Source: Pseudomonas yamanorum | Lineage (GTDB): Bacteria > Pseudomonadota > Gammaproteobacteria > Pseudomonadales > Pseudomonadaceae | Direction: 5' to 3' | NCBI RefSeq assembly: GCF_013386765.1 | Contig: NZ_JACARE010000003.1 | Coordinates: 450,766-514,765 of the forward strand | DNA: 64,000 bases | In this document: piece by piece, positions 53,225 through 62,699 of the stretch | How the letters are laid out: each line of letters begins with the position of its first letter | Numbering within the stretch: the first letter of the stretch is position 1 | Notes under the pieces: model-generated | Database searches by the model: none | What the model saw: the letters and a program-made list of their open reading frames with translations, nothing else | Told to the model about the DNA's origin: nothing | Made by a program: the position numbers and the translations under genes

Positions 53225-55249
53225 ATGTCTCCCCGAGTTCGTTGCGGCCGCGTGGCCGGGCCTGCTGGGCAGCGTGGTGCGATTGGCTTGATGGCGGCCG
53301 CGACCCTGGGCATCGCCTTGGTGTTTCTGCTGCTGGTCGTCGACAGCGGTCGTCTGTACATGGAAAAGCGCAAGTTGCAGGCGATCGCCGACATAGCGGT
53401 GCTGGAGGCGGTGCAGCGCAAAGGTGATTGCCTGGCCGCCACCAACACCGCGCCCACGTATGCCGGTGCCAGTGCCGTGCGCAACGGTTATGTGATCCCG
53501 CCGGGAAGTGCCCTGATAGTGAAGTGCGGGGTGCTGACAACCGGGGCCACCAACCAGCGGGTGTTCTCCGCCGACTCGACCAAGACCGACGCCATCCAGG
53601 TGACCGCTTCGCGCCCGGTGATGACCAGTGTTGCCGGGGGCCTCTGGGCAATGGCCAATGGTGGCGGCTACAACGTGAACACCCAACTGGCTGCCGTCGC
53701 CGTGGCGGCGCCGAAGATCCTGCCGCCCCAGGCACAGCTGACGATCAAATCAACGCTGGTCACCGTGGACTCGACCAAGTCGGCCGCGCTGAACCTGCTG
53801 TTCGGCCAACTGTTGGGCGGTTCGTTGAACCTCAGCGTGGCCGGTTGGCAAGGCTTGGTCGACACCAACATCAACTTGCTGAGTTTCCTCAACCAGTTGG
53901 CGTTGAATGTAGGCGTCACGGCGGGGGCCTACGATCAACTGTTGACCAAGAACCTCAAGATCAGCCAACTGCTCGATGCGGCGATTACAGTGCTCAATGC
54001 CGGCGGCAGTACGGCCAGCGTGGCGGTCAGTGGCCTCACCAGTATCAAGGCGATAATCGGCAACTTGGATGTGACCCTGGGCAGCCTGTTGCAGTTGCAA
54101 ACAGGGGCGGTGTCGGCGGGGCTGAACACCAGCCTGAACGTGTTCCAATTGGCGGAAGCCTTTGTGCAATTGGCCAATACCAAGAACGGGGTGGTGGCAA
54201 CTATCCCGGTGAATATCCCGGGGCTGGTGAATGCAGGTGTTCAGGTAAAGGTGATTCAGCCACCGCAGTTGTCAGCGATCGGTGACCCTACCTATGCCAA
54301 AGATAAAACCCCGGCGACGCGAATTTATGTAAGAACGGCTCAAATGAGCGTCGGCCTGACTCTGGGCTTGCCGGTGCTGGACTTGCCGGTGGTGGACACC
54401 GCCTTGAACGGCTTGGTCGGGCCACTTTCAGACGTGTTGAACAACCTGTTGAGCTTGAACCTGGGCGGAACGGTGAGTTCGCTGTTGTGTGTGCTGGGCG
54501 GCTATTGTCAGCGTACGGACCTGCAAGTGTTGTCCTCTTCCTCGAACCCGCCGGCGGCGAGGATCGACGTGGTTCTGGAACTAGGTACGGCTGAAAGCTA
54601 TGTCACCGGCTTCACCTGCGCCAGTGATGCCACCAAGACCCTGACCACCCAAACCAACGCCTCACTGGTGAACGTGAAAATTGGTCAGAGCCCGCAGTTG
54701 ATCAACGCATTCAACAACAACACGGCTCTCGATCCGGTCGCGCCGCTGCCGGTGGTCGATATCGGCGCGATTACCTGTTTCAAACCGTTGTTGGGGCTCG
54801 GCCCGACGACGTGCGACCCGGCGACCCGCAAGCCGTTCTACGGTGGCGGCATAGGCCTCAGCGTCAGTGCTCAGGTGGGTGCCGCCGTGCAAACGCTGCC
54901 TCCTCACACCTACAATCAGCCGCCCGAAATCAACGTCATACCGGCGCAGTACTACGCCTCGTCGACGACCAACCTGTTGAGCGCCATCAGCAACGCGTTA
55001 AGCGGCATTCAGTTCCAGGTCTACAAGCCGACGGGGTTCAATCTGTTGGGCGGATTACTACAGACGACAGGCACGCTGCTCAACGGGCTCAACAGCTCCC
55101 TGGGCACGATTATCGGCGGAGTGCTCAGCCCGATCCTCGATCCATTGGTGAACACCTTGCTGTCGAACCTTGGGGTGAACCTGAATGCGGTGGAAGTGGG
55201 CGCCAACCTCAGTTGCCGGCCTCACGGGCAAGCAGCCCTGGTGAACTAG
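53225..55249 (+). CDS. tadG: Tad pilus assembly protein TadG
   Basis: 674 residues from the ATG at 53225 with AAAGGAG upstream. One N-terminal membrane helix (GLMAAATLGIALVFLLLVVD, residues 20-42) follows a short basic cytoplasmic part. The rest is a large extracytoplasmic domain rich in Asn, Leu, Thr and Val with Leu/Asn/Gly repeats (LLNGLNSSLGTIIGGVLSPI) and six or more Cys. TadG-like proteins are minor pseudopilin-like parts of the Flp machine. Its 3' end overlaps that of pprA on the other strand by four bases. Confidence 0.85.
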   Translation: MSPRVRCGRVAGPAGQRGAIGLMAAATLGIALVFLLLVVDSGRLYMEKRKLQAIADIAVLEAVQRKGDCLAATNTAPTYAGASAVRNGYVIPPGSALIVKCGVLTTGATNQRVFSADSTKTDAIQVTASRPVMTSVAGGLWAMANGGGYNVNTQLAAVAVAAPKILPPQAQLTIKSTLVTVDSTKSAALNLLFGQLLGGSLNLSVAGWQGLVDTNINLLSFLNQLALNVGVTAGAYDQLLTKNLKISQLLDAAITVLNAGGSTASVAVSGLTSIKAIIGNLDVTLGSLLQLQTGAVSAGLNTSLNVFQLAEAFVQLANTKNGVVATIPVNIPGLVNAGVQVKVIQPPQLSAIGDPTYAKDKTPATRIYVRTAQMSVGLTLGLPVLDLPVVDTALNGLVGPLSDVLNNLLSLNLGGTVSSLLCVLGGYCQRTDLQVLSSSSNPPAARIDVVLELGTAESYVTGFTCASDATKTLTTQTNASLVNVKIGQSPQLINAFNNNTALDPVAPLPVVDIGAITCFKPLLGLGPTTCDPATRKPFYGGGIGLSVSAQVGAAVQTLPPHTYNQPPEINVIPAQYYASSTTNLLSAISNALSGIQFQVYKPTGFNLLGGLLQTTGTLLNGLNSSLGTIIGGVLSPILDPLVNTLLSNLGVNLNAVEVGANLSCRPHGQAALVN

Positions 55250-57993
55250 GCCTCGACCACCGGCAACTCCACACAAAACCTCGCCCCATGCTCACTGTTG
55301 GCGACGCTCAGCCGCCCGCCCATGTTCTCCACAATCCCATAGCTCACCGACAACCCCAGGCCGGTGCCCACGCCAATCGGTTTAGTGGTGAAGAACGGCT
55401 CGAAAATCCGCTCCAGCAGCCGCGGGTCAATCCCGCCGCCGTTGTCCTCCACCCAGATGCGTACATGGCGGCTGTCGTGCTCGATCTGCACCGAGATCCA
55501 CGGTTGCAAATCGTGGTTGTGCTCGCGCTTGCTCAGCAGGGCATCCCGGGCATTGACCATCAGGTTGATCAGCACTTGTTCCAGTTGGTCGACATAACCT
55601 TTGACCTGCACCGTAACGTCCGGCTGTACCACGCGCAGTTCCACGCCTTTGCCGCGCAGGCCTTCACTGAGCAACGACAAGGTGCCTTCCACCGCCTGCG
55701 CCGGGTTGAAGGGCTGCTGTTCGACTTCCGAACGGCGGCCGAACACGCGCATGTGGTCCACCACGCGGGCGGCGCGCTGCACCTGGGCGTCGATGCGCTG
55801 GAGTTTTTCGGTCAGGTAGTCGATTTGGGCATCGCCATTGCTCAGGCGCTTGAGCACATTGACGATGGCCATGCGCATCACGTTCAGCGGCTGGTTGATC
55901 TCGTGGGCGAGGCCCGTGGCCATTTCGCCGAGGGTGGCCATTTTGGCGCTCTGGGTCAGTTGCTGCTGGGAGCGGCGCACTTCGGTGTTGTCCCGGCCCA
56001 CGGCCTGCACTTCCTGGAGCTGGCCCTGCTCGTCGAATACGCCACGGTCCGACCACACCCACCAGGCGTGTGTACGCCCCGGCAGTTGCAGGCTGATTTC
56101 GGCGGTGCTCACGGGGAACTCCGGGGTCAGTTGCCGGATGCGCTGCACAAACGCCTCGTGTTGTTCTGCCGACAGCCATTGGCTGAGGTTCATGCCCGGC
56201 AACTGGTCCGGCCGGCATTCCATGTAGTTGGCCAGGGGCGTATTGCCGAAGGTCAGGGTCAGGTCCGGGCGGTAGCGGCAGATCATGGCCGGGGAGTCTT
56301 CCACCAGGATCCGATAGCGCTCCTCGCTGTCCTTGACCCGTTGCGCGGCCAGGGTCGATTCGGTGACGTCCAGCCACAGGCCCACAGCTTCCACGGGCAA
56401 CCCCAGGTCGTCGCGCAGCAGCCGGGCTTCATCCAGCAGCCAGTGGTAATCGCCCTGTTTGTCGAGCACCCGGTAGCGGCAGCTCACGTGGCCTTCACGC
56501 AGCAGTTGGCGGGTGCGGTCGAAGTAGAGGTCGCGGTCTTCGGGGTGGACCCATTGGTTCAGCGCCGCCGGGGTGAAGTCGGCCAGGGTGTGGCCCAGCA
56601 ATGGCAGCAGGCTGTCGCTGAAGAACACCGGTTGCAACGTGCCTTCGACATAGCGCTGCACGTAGATCACGGCCGGGGAACTGGCGATCAGGTTGTCCAG
56701 CCGTGCGTGGGCGGCGGCGGCCTGTTGTTGCTGGTTTTTTATGTCGCTGATGTCGAGCATGAAGCCCACCAGCCGACGGTGCTCACCCGAGCCCAGCGCT
56801 TGCCCTTGCACGCGGTACCAAATGGGGTTAAACCCCGCGTCGGCACGTTGCAGGCGAACGCTGGTGGAGAGCGGCTTGCCCAGGTTTTTCAGGTCTTGCA
56901 GGCGGCTGGCGAGTTCTTCCCGGTCGGCGGGGTGGATCAGGTTGAGCCACATCGGCAACGATAGCCGGGTGGCCGCCTCGCCCTGGCTGAGGGTGTGCAA
57001 CAGCTGCGGGGCGAGTTCAATGTCTTCGCTGTGGAGGGGCAACTCCCACCAGCCGGTGCCGAGCAGCCCTTGCAGCGCTTCGAGGCGATCCAGCTGCTGC
57101 TGGTGGCGCTGTTCCCGCAGGCGGTTGAGCAGGGGCGTGGCGACGGCGGCGGCCAGTTGCAGCCAGTCACGGTCGTTGGTGTGGGCCTGTGCCCGGTAAA
57201 AGCCGCACAGCAGCCACGCGGCGACGCCATGGGCGTCGCGGTAGGGCACCAGAAAACCATCGGTATTGCCAAACAGGCCTTGCAGGCGCGGGTGGTCGCT
57301 GTGGCCACGGTGTACTTCCAGGCTCACCGGTGCCGTGGCCCCCAGGCTGTCGAGACTGGTGCCCAGGGCTTGCCCGTTGCTCCAGAGTGCCGGCGCATCG
57401 TGTGAGGTGTAATGGCCCTGGATACGCCACTCCTGGCCTGCCTCGTCCAGCACGGCAAGGGCGACGCTGGGGATATGCCAGTGTTGGGAAACGGTCTGGA
57501 GCGTGTCCTGCAGCACCTCGGGCAGGCGTGCCAGGCTGCATACCCGCAGATGTTCGCTGATCTGATCGCTGACGCGCTGATTGTGTTCGCGTACCTGGGT
57601 GAGTTGGCGATGAGCAACCAGGTCGCCAATGTCCAGCAGTTGCAGGAGCCAACCCTTGCCCTCCGGTTGCACCCAGCCACGGGTATGCAGGGTTTGCCCG
57701 GCAAGCCCCTTGAACGCCAGGTCCAGGCTTTGCCCTTGCCAGTCGCCGGGCGTGCCTTCGATCACCAGGCTGCTCTGTGGCGTGAGGTATTCGAGCAGCG
57801 AAGACGGCTGTTGCGAGTGCGTGCCGGGCGGTTCCAGTCGATGACGAAGCGGGCCCTGGATGTCCACCACCTGGCCCAGGGTGTCGAGGTAGAACAGCAG
57901 CGCGGCGGTGGTTGGCGTCGCTGTCGGCGCATCGGCAGCCAACGGATTGCCGCGACCGAGCAGGCGGCCGAACAGTTTATCCCCTGAGGTCAA
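55246..57993 (-). CDS. pprA: PAS-containing sensor histidine kinase PprA
   Basis: About 915 residues from TTG at 57993, whose TTGA overlaps the tadF stop; the longer frame to 58185 only shadows tadF. No membrane helix is evident. A GAF-like region (about 150-290) and several PAS domains ([40 protein letters not shown]) precede the kinase core: [21 protein letters not shown] with the phospho-His, [32 protein letters not shown] and [14 protein letters not shown]. It is the partner of PprB, which drives Flp pilus genes in P. aeruginosa. The start codon is the least certain part. Confidence 0.87.
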   Translation of the reverse strand: MTSGDKLFGRLLGRGNPLAADAPTATPTTAALLFYLDTLGQVVDIQGPLRHRLEPPGTHSQQPSSLLEYLTPQSSLVIEGTPGDWQGQSLDLAFKGLAGQTLHTRGWVQPEGKGWLLQLLDIGDLVAHRQLTQVREHNQRVSDQISEHLRVCSLARLPEVLQDTLQTVSQHWHIPSVALAVLDEAGQEWRIQGHYTSHDAPALWSNGQALGTSLDSLGATAPVSLEVHRGHSDHPRLQGLFGNTDGFLVPYRDAHGVAAWLLCGFYRAQAHTNDRDWLQLAAAVATPLLNRLREQRHQQQLDRLEALQGLLGTGWWELPLHSEDIELAPQLLHTLSQGEAATRLSLPMWLNLIHPADREELASRLQDLKNLGKPLSTSVRLQRADAGFNPIWYRVQGQALGSGEHRRLVGFMLDISDIKNQQQQAAAAHARLDNLIASSPAVIYVQRYVEGTLQPVFFSDSLLPLLGHTLADFTPAALNQWVHPEDRDLYFDRTRQLLREGHVSCRYRVLDKQGDYHWLLDEARLLRDDLGLPVEAVGLWLDVTESTLAAQRVKDSEERYRILVEDSPAMICRYRPDLTLTFGNTPLANYMECRPDQLPGMNLSQWLSAEQHEAFVQRIRQLTPEFPVSTAEISLQLPGRTHAWWVWSDRGVFDEQGQLQEVQAVGRDNTEVRRSQQQLTQSAKMATLGEMATGLAHEINQPLNVMRMAIVNVLKRLSNGDAQIDYLTEKLQRIDAQVQRAARVVDHMRVFGRRSEVEQQPFNPAQAVEGTLSLLSEGLRGKGVELRVVQPDVTVQVKGYVDQLEQVLINLMVNARDALLSKREHNHDLQPWISVQIEHDSRHVRIWVEDNGGGIDPRLLERIFEPFFTTKPIGVGTGLGLSVSYGIVENMGGRLSVANSEHGARFCVELPVVEA

Positions 57994-58430
57994 AACTGCA
58001 TGCTCGACTGGGTGGACAGTGTGGGGGGCAGGGCGGGGACGGTTCCAAAGCCTGGCAGTACCAGGAACGGCAACACACTCTGGAGGCTGGACGTCGGGTA
58101 GTTGATGTACACCGTCAACAGGCCCGCCTGGGTGTAGGTTGCCGTGACGTACGTGGGAAGGAATTTGAACTGGGGAGGGATCCACGTCAGTTGCGCCTGG
58201 GCGGCAGCGATGGCCTGCTGGGGCAGTGCCGTTGGGTAGCTGGCCGTGGCGGGGTCCAGTGCGACGCTGCGCCGTACGCCCTCGGCGGCGGCCTGGGTAA
58301 AGGACTGCATCAGCAGTAACGGCAGGCTGTAGCTGACCAAACCATAAAACACGGCAAAAAAAATCATGAAGACCATCGCGAACTCCAGCGCGGCGGCACC
58401 TTTCTGCTTTCTAGGGAGGTCTTTTTTCAT
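57990..58430 (-). CDS. tadF: TadE/TadF-like minor pseudopilin
   Basis: 146 residues from the ATG at 58430 (MKKDLPRKQKGAAALEFAMV). The pseudopilin-like N-terminus KGAAALEFAMVFMIFFAVFYGL contains the Glu at +5 after the presumed cleavage site, followed by one helix and QSFTQAAAEGVRRSVALDP. It is probably cut by the adjacent prepilin peptidase and forms part of the Flp pilus base or tip. Position matches PAO1 PA4294. Runs into pprA with an overlap. Confidence 0.85.
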   Translation of the reverse strand: MKKDLPRKQKGAAALEFAMVFMIFFAVFYGLVSYSLPLLLMQSFTQAAAEGVRRSVALDPATASYPTALPQQAIAAAQAQLTWIPPQFKFLPTYVTATYTQAGLLTVYINYPTSSLQSVLPFLVLPGFGTVPALPPTLSTQSSMQF

Positions 58431-58501
58431 GACTCGTCTACCCTGACTGCTACTACCTGATATCAGCATAGAATCATTCAGCAAAAAGGGATTTTTTTTA
58501 C

Positions 58502-58987
58502 GTGATTCAAAGCCTCGTCCTATTTGTTTGGCTGGCGCTGTGCGCTGTGCAAGACATCCGTGTACGTCAGATCTCCAACTGCTTGACCCTCGGCGCCGGC
58601 CTGCTGGCGCTGGTCTACCTGCTTTGGAGCGGTACCACCTGGCTCGGCGCGCCGGCTGTCGAGGGTGGCGTGGCCTTTGTCCTGGCGCTGCTGTTCACCC
58701 TGCCCGGCTACGCGCTGGGCCGTCTGGGGGCCGGTGACGTGAAACTGATCGCGGCCTTGGGACTGGCGACCAACTCCCTCTACATTCTGGGCACGTTTAT
58801 CGGCGCAGGCCTCGCCAGCGCGGCTTGGCTACTACTGGCCCCCAGGCTGTGGCCGCTGATGAATCAAGGGGTTAGGAATACCTTGCAGCACCTGGATCCG
58901 GCCTGTTCGGCCAAGCAGCCGTTCGTGCCGTTTTTATTGGCCGGTTTTGGCCTCGCCTGGTTTTGGATCCCATTAGTCGCCACGTAG
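58502..58987 (+). CDS. fppA: Prepilin peptidase FppA (A24)
   Basis: 161 residues from GTG at 58502. The two aspartates of the A24 family are in AVQDIRVRQISN (Asp18) and GRLGAGDVKLIAAL (GxGD, about residue 80). Four to five membrane helices; there is no N-terminal methylase domain, as expected for the Flp-specific enzyme. It cleaves Flp prepilin and TadE/F. Divergent from tadF and followed by pprB. Confidence 0.92.
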   Translation: MIQSLVLFVWLALCAVQDIRVRQISNCLTLGAGLLALVYLLWSGTTWLGAPAVEGGVAFVLALLFTLPGYALGRLGAGDVKLIAALGLATNSLYILGTFIGAGLASAAWLLLAPRLWPLMNQGVRNTLQHLDPACSAKQPFVPFLLAGFGLAWFWIPLVAT

Positions 58988-59100
58988 GGTATCGCTATGT
59001 ACATAGTAGGAAAGTACGTCTACGTTTATGGGTAGGTTGTATAGGAAAGTGGTCGGAATGGATCGGTCGGTCTTTGGCTTGCCCAGGCATGGAGTAGCGC

Positions 59101-59889
59101 GTGAACAAGCTTACCTCTGAAGTGAAAGTGCTCGTTGTCGATGATCAGCCCCTGATCGTGGAAGAGCTTTGCGAATTTCTTGAAAGCAACGGTTACCGTT
59201 GTGTCCCTTGCCACTCCAGCCAGCAGGCCATCGAGCGCTTTCGCGACGATGCCCAGATCGGCCTGGTGCTGTGCGATCTGCATATGCCCGAGATGGACGG
59301 GATCGAGCTGGTCCAGGCCCTGCAACGCCTGGCCGGCAAGCAGCGCGCTTTTGAGGCCATCATGTTGACCGGTCGCGCAGACAAGCAAGACGTGATCAAG
59401 GCCCTGCGCGCCGGGATTGCCGATTACTACCAGAAGCCAATCAACCTGGACGAACTGCTGGAAGGCTTACAGCGCCAGGCCGTGGCGCTGCAAGACCGGC
59501 AAAAAAACCTTGAGCTGGGGAATCTGAACCAGAAGCTGCAGTTTCTTTCGGCGTCCATTGACGATCTTTACCATGACCTCGACAAGGTGCGCAGCAGCCC
59601 GCAATCCGCCGTGCCGAATGAAGCGGATGGCGACGTCAGCGACATCGAGCGTGTTGAAATCCCGGCGATCTTCAATCAACTGTCCCCGCGCCAGCTGGAT
59701 GTCGCAAGGCTGGTAGGCAAGGGCCAGACCAACTATCAAATTGCCTGTGAGCTGGGCATCACTGAAAACACCGTGAAACTCTACGTGTCTCAGGTGCTGC
59801 GCCTGACCCACATGCACAACCGCACGCAGTTGGCGCTGGCGTTGTCGCCGAGCAATTCAGCGGCACGCCAGCGCGTTACTGCCCACTAG
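59101..59889 (+). CDS. pprB: Response regulator PprB (REC - LuxR-type HTH)
   Basis: 262 residues from GTG at 59101. The receiver spans residues 8-130 (VLVVDDQPLI; LVLCDLHMPEMDG with the phospho-Asp; MLTGRADKQ; YYQKPINLDEL). A coiled-coil-like linker (130-180) leads to a LuxR HTH (LSPRQLDVARLVGKGQTNYQ, then IACELGITENTVKLYVSQVL). PprB activates Flp pilus, adhesin and fimbrial genes. The stop overlaps the convergent DUF3613 gene by four bases. Confidence 0.94.
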   Translation: MNKLTSEVKVLVVDDQPLIVEELCEFLESNGYRCVPCHSSQQAIERFRDDAQIGLVLCDLHMPEMDGIELVQALQRLAGKQRAFEAIMLTGRADKQDVIKALRAGIADYYQKPINLDELLEGLQRQAVALQDRQKNLELGNLNQKLQFLSASIDDLYHDLDKVRSSPQSAVPNEADGDVSDIERVEIPAIFNQLSPRQLDVARLVGKGQTNYQIACELGITENTVKLYVSQVLRLTHMHNRTQLALALSPSNSAARQRVTAH

Positions 59890-60161
59890 TTACTGGTACC
59901 GCCAGGGGTATTCCCGCCCTGTTTCTGGTCGTAGTACTCGGGAATAGGGTACTTGTAACTCTCCAGCAAACGTTGCAAGGCCAGGTCGCGTTCAGCGGGC
60001 GTGGCCTTTTGCACCTTGGCGGACGCCCGTTCGCCGCTGACTTGCATCTGCAGCCAGCCCTCGGTCTGTTTTTGCTGTGGCGAAGACGGCCCGGGTTCAA
60101 TCGCCAGCGCTGTCAGCGGCACGCTGGCTGAGAGCAGGGCGGCAAGCAGTGTGAGTTTCAT
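59886..60161 (-). CDS. DUF3613 small exported protein
   Basis: 91 residues with a signal peptide (MKLTLLAALLSASVPLTALA), then a Gln/Lys-rich region and PAERDLALQRLLESYKYPIP, matching the DUF3613 family found at the end of tad operons. Its role in the pilus is unknown. It follows tadD by 22 bp on the same strand. Confidence 0.85.
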   Translation of the reverse strand: MKLTLLAALLSASVPLTALAIEPGPSSPQQKQTEGWLQMQVSGERASAKVQKATPAERDLALQRLLESYKYPIPEYYDQKQGGNTPGGTSN

Positions 60162-60183
60162 CGTGTGTACTCCCTTCAGAAAC

Positions 60184-60906
60184 CTATTTGACCGACGCCG
60201 GCGGCACGTCGCTGACGGCAGCGACCTGATCCTTCGGCGCTGCCGCCGTTGATGTGGGCGCCTTGAGTTGCTGCGCCCGCGCTTGGGCCTGCGTCACCTG
60301 TTCGGGGCTCAGGCCCATGCGGCTGGCCACTTGTGCGGCTTGCTCCCAGTTGTCCTGGTAGATCATCAGCGTCACCAGATTGATCGCTGCCAGTTGATCA
60401 CTCTGCTTGAGCTCCATGGCCGTGAGGAATTCAAAGCGCGCATCTTCCAGGCGCCGTTGGTTGAGGTACACGACGCCCAGGTCGTTGCGGATTTTCTCGT
60501 CGGTGGGCGACATCTTCGCCGCGCGTTGCAAGTGCGCCATGGCCTGGCCGTTGTCACCCCGGGCGGCGGCCAGTTGGCCCAGGCCGTGCTCGCCTTCGGC
60601 AGCCATGCAGGTGCCGAGCAGGCTGCGGTACAACGGTTCGGCTTCGCTGCGCCCCAGCAGGCGGTACACCTTGGCCTGGCGCTGGCGCACCTGGGGCAGG
60701 GTGTCCGGCAGGTTTTGCAGGTTGGCCAGGCTGGCGTGCAGCTTGCCCTCGTTGGCCATGTCGTCGGCCAGGTTCAGCGACAACTCCTGATTGGAATTGG
60801 GCTTGGCACAACTGCCCTGCGCGCTGAACCCTGCCCACGGCAGCTGTCCGTTACTGGCGCAACCGCCCAACAACAACAGGCTGCAGGCGATCATCACGGT
60901 CTTCAT
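60184..60906 (-). CDS. tadD: TPR lipoprotein TadD
   Basis: 240 residues with lipobox LLGGC. Tetratricopeptide repeats occupy about residues 45-205 (GLGQLAAARGDNGQAMAHLQ; IRNDLGVVYLNQRRLEDARF; AINLVTLMIYQDNWEQAAQV). A Gln/Ala-rich tail follows. TadD is a pilotin-like protein needed for the Flp secretin. It follows tadC by 11 bp. Confidence 0.92.
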   Translation of the reverse strand: MKTVMIACSLLLLGGCASNGQLPWAGFSAQGSCAKPNSNQELSLNLADDMANEGKLHASLANLQNLPDTLPQVRQRQAKVYRLLGRSEAEPLYRSLLGTCMAAEGEHGLGQLAAARGDNGQAMAHLQRAAKMSPTDEKIRNDLGVVYLNQRRLEDARFEFLTAMELKQSDQLAAINLVTLMIYQDNWEQAAQVASRMGLSPEQVTQAQARAQQLKAPTSTAAAPKDQVAAVSDVPPASVK

Positions 60907-60917
60907 GGCATGTCCTC

Positions 60918-61802
60918 TTAAAACGTGAAGGCTTTGGCGATGGCGATAAAGCCAGGGCCGGCCAATACGATCAGTAGTGCGGGAAACAGGAACAGCATCA
61001 TCACCACGGACATCTTGGCGGACATCTTGGAAATGTATTCCTGCAAGCGGGTCAGGCGCCGGTCATCCAGCAGCAGCTTGAGCGACTGCAGTGACTTCAT
61101 CGCACCGCCGCCCTGATGCAGCAGCTGCTGGAGGATCAGGCAGGTGTCGGTGAGTTCATCCACGGCCAGCACCTGACTGGCCTTGTTCAGTTCTTCGCCC
61201 AGCTCCAGTCCCGAATCGACGCGCGCCAGCACCAGGCGCAGTTCGGCGGTCAGCACCGGCAACAGTTTCTGTGCGTCGTAGGCCATGACCCGAAGCGCCT
61301 GCTCTACGGCCATGCCGGACTCAAACAGGATGCGCACCAGGGGAATGAAGGTCGTCACTTCCCGGCCGATTTGTGCCTGGCGCTTTTTGGCGAGAGAAAC
61401 CAGGACTCGCTTGGGCAGCAGGTAACCGATGATCAGGCCCAGCAGGGCGATCACAGCACCATGCTCGGTGTCGGGAAAAAACACATTCAGTGCCAGCGCG
61501 GTCAGGCCCAACAGGAGTATCGGCGAGCCGATCTGGCAGGCGGCGAACATCGAACGCTGGCTGGCCTTTCTCCAGCCCATGCGGTTGAGCAGGGTTTGGG
61601 TTTCGTTGTCGAGGCTGACGGTGCGCTGGCCGATCCGGGTACTGCCCAACTGGTGCAACCACTCACTCATCTTGTCGTTGCGGCCCGGCTCGCCTTGCAA
61701 CCGTTGGGTGACCAGGCGTTGTTGACGACGACTGCTCAAGATATTGGCCAGCAGCAGCGATAACGCGGCTAGAAACAATACGGCACTGATCACTATTGCC
61801 AT
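60918..61802 (-). CDS. tadC: Flp pilus inner-membrane protein TadC
   Basis: 294 residues with a GspF/T2SSF domain (FIPLVRILFESGMAVEQALR; LEEGELNKASQVLAVDELTD-like region) between membrane helices at the N-terminus, near 95-125, and at the C-terminus (MSVVMMLFLFPALLIVLAGP). It forms the platform with TadB. One base from tadB. Confidence 0.94.
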   Translation of the reverse strand: MAIVISAVLFLAALSLLLANILSSRRQQRLVTQRLQGEPGRNDKMSEWLHQLGSTRIGQRTVSLDNETQTLLNRMGWRKASQRSMFAACQIGSPILLLGLTALALNVFFPDTEHGAVIALLGLIIGYLLPKRVLVSLAKKRQAQIGREVTTFIPLVRILFESGMAVEQALRVMAYDAQKLLPVLTAELRLVLARVDSGLELGEELNKASQVLAVDELTDTCLILQQLLHQGGGAMKSLQSLKLLLDDRRLTRLQEYISKMSAKMSVVMMLFLFPALLIVLAGPGFIAIAKAFTF

Positions 61803-61803
61803 C

Positions 61804-62688
61804 TCATATGCTCCGCAACATGCGCCATAGCACCACGCAGCCGGTGATTTGCAAGGCGAATGCTGCGAGCATCAGGCGCTGGCCACTGTGGTCATCCCAC
61901 ATGGCCATCAGGTACGTCGGATTAACGATCAGGAAGTAGCCCGCGACACTCACCGGCAGCACTGCGAGTACCAGCGCGGTCACTCGGGTTTCCCCCGTCA
62001 TGGCGCGTAATTGCCGGGCGCCCTGGTCGCGCTCGCGAATCATCTTGATCAGGTTTTCCAGCAGCTCACTGGCGTTGCCTCCGTAGCGGTGGTTGACCTT
62101 GAGGCCCAGGGCAAACAGGCGCAGTTCATCCTGCTCATAAAACTCGGCATAGTCTTGAGCCGCATCGGGCAGGCTGACACCCAGTTGCACATTGCGCTTG
62201 ATGCGGCCCATGGATTTTTTCAACGGGTCGTCGCTGGCATCGATGCCGCTCAAGATCGCATCCGCGAGGGTGCGCCCGGATTTGAGGCTGCGTACGGCGT
62301 GGTCTAGCAATTGCGGCAGTTGCTCGATCATTCGGCGCAGCCGGCGGCGGTAGCGTACGGCGATGTACAGGCGTAATGCCAAAGGCGGTGCCACCACCAT
62401 CACGAACAGGCCTATCCACTGGCCCAGGAGCCCTCCCAGCAGGGCGCCAACGGCCCACAGGGTCAGCCACAGGCCCAGGCGTTCGGTCGGCCTGCCAAGG
62501 CCTGCACGGATAAACGTGCGCTCCAGGCTGGTGGCTACCGCGTTGTCTTTGATGGACTGGGGTTGCCCTTGGGCCAGGCGCACCAGCACCCGATCGGTCT
62601 GGGCCTGGCGCAAACCGTTGCGCAGCAGGCCTATCCCCAGTACCAGAAAGGCCACGGCGAGCAGGGCGAGCAAAATCGGAACGATCAT
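61804..62688 (-). CDS. tadB: Flp pilus inner-membrane protein TadB
   Basis: 294 residues with a T2SSF domain (LPQLLDHAVRSLKSGRTLAD; SLPDAAQDYAEFYEQDELRL; YGGNASELLENLIKMIRERD) and membrane helices at the N-terminus, near 80-110, and two at the C-terminus. Same length as TadC, of which it is a paralog. It follows tadA by 11 bp. Confidence 0.94.
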   Translation of the reverse strand: MIVPILLALLAVAFLVLGIGLLRNGLRQAQTDRVLVRLAQGQPQSIKDNAVATSLERTFIRAGLGRPTERLGLWLTLWAVGALLGGLLGQWIGLFVMVVAPPLALRLYIAVRYRRRLRRMIEQLPQLLDHAVRSLKSGRTLADAILSGIDASDDPLKKSMGRIKRNVQLGVSLPDAAQDYAEFYEQDELRLFALGLKVNHRYGGNASELLENLIKMIRERDQGARQLRAMTGETRVTALVLAVLPVSVAGYFLIVNPTYLMAMWDDHSGQRLMLAAFALQITGCVVLWRMLRSI

Positions 62689-62699
62689 CGGGTTGCCTC

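Noticed and set aside
53428..54285. 285-codon frame inside tadG
   Set aside because: Shifted frame with Arg/Gly/Gln-rich, repeat-driven composition; tadG explains the region.
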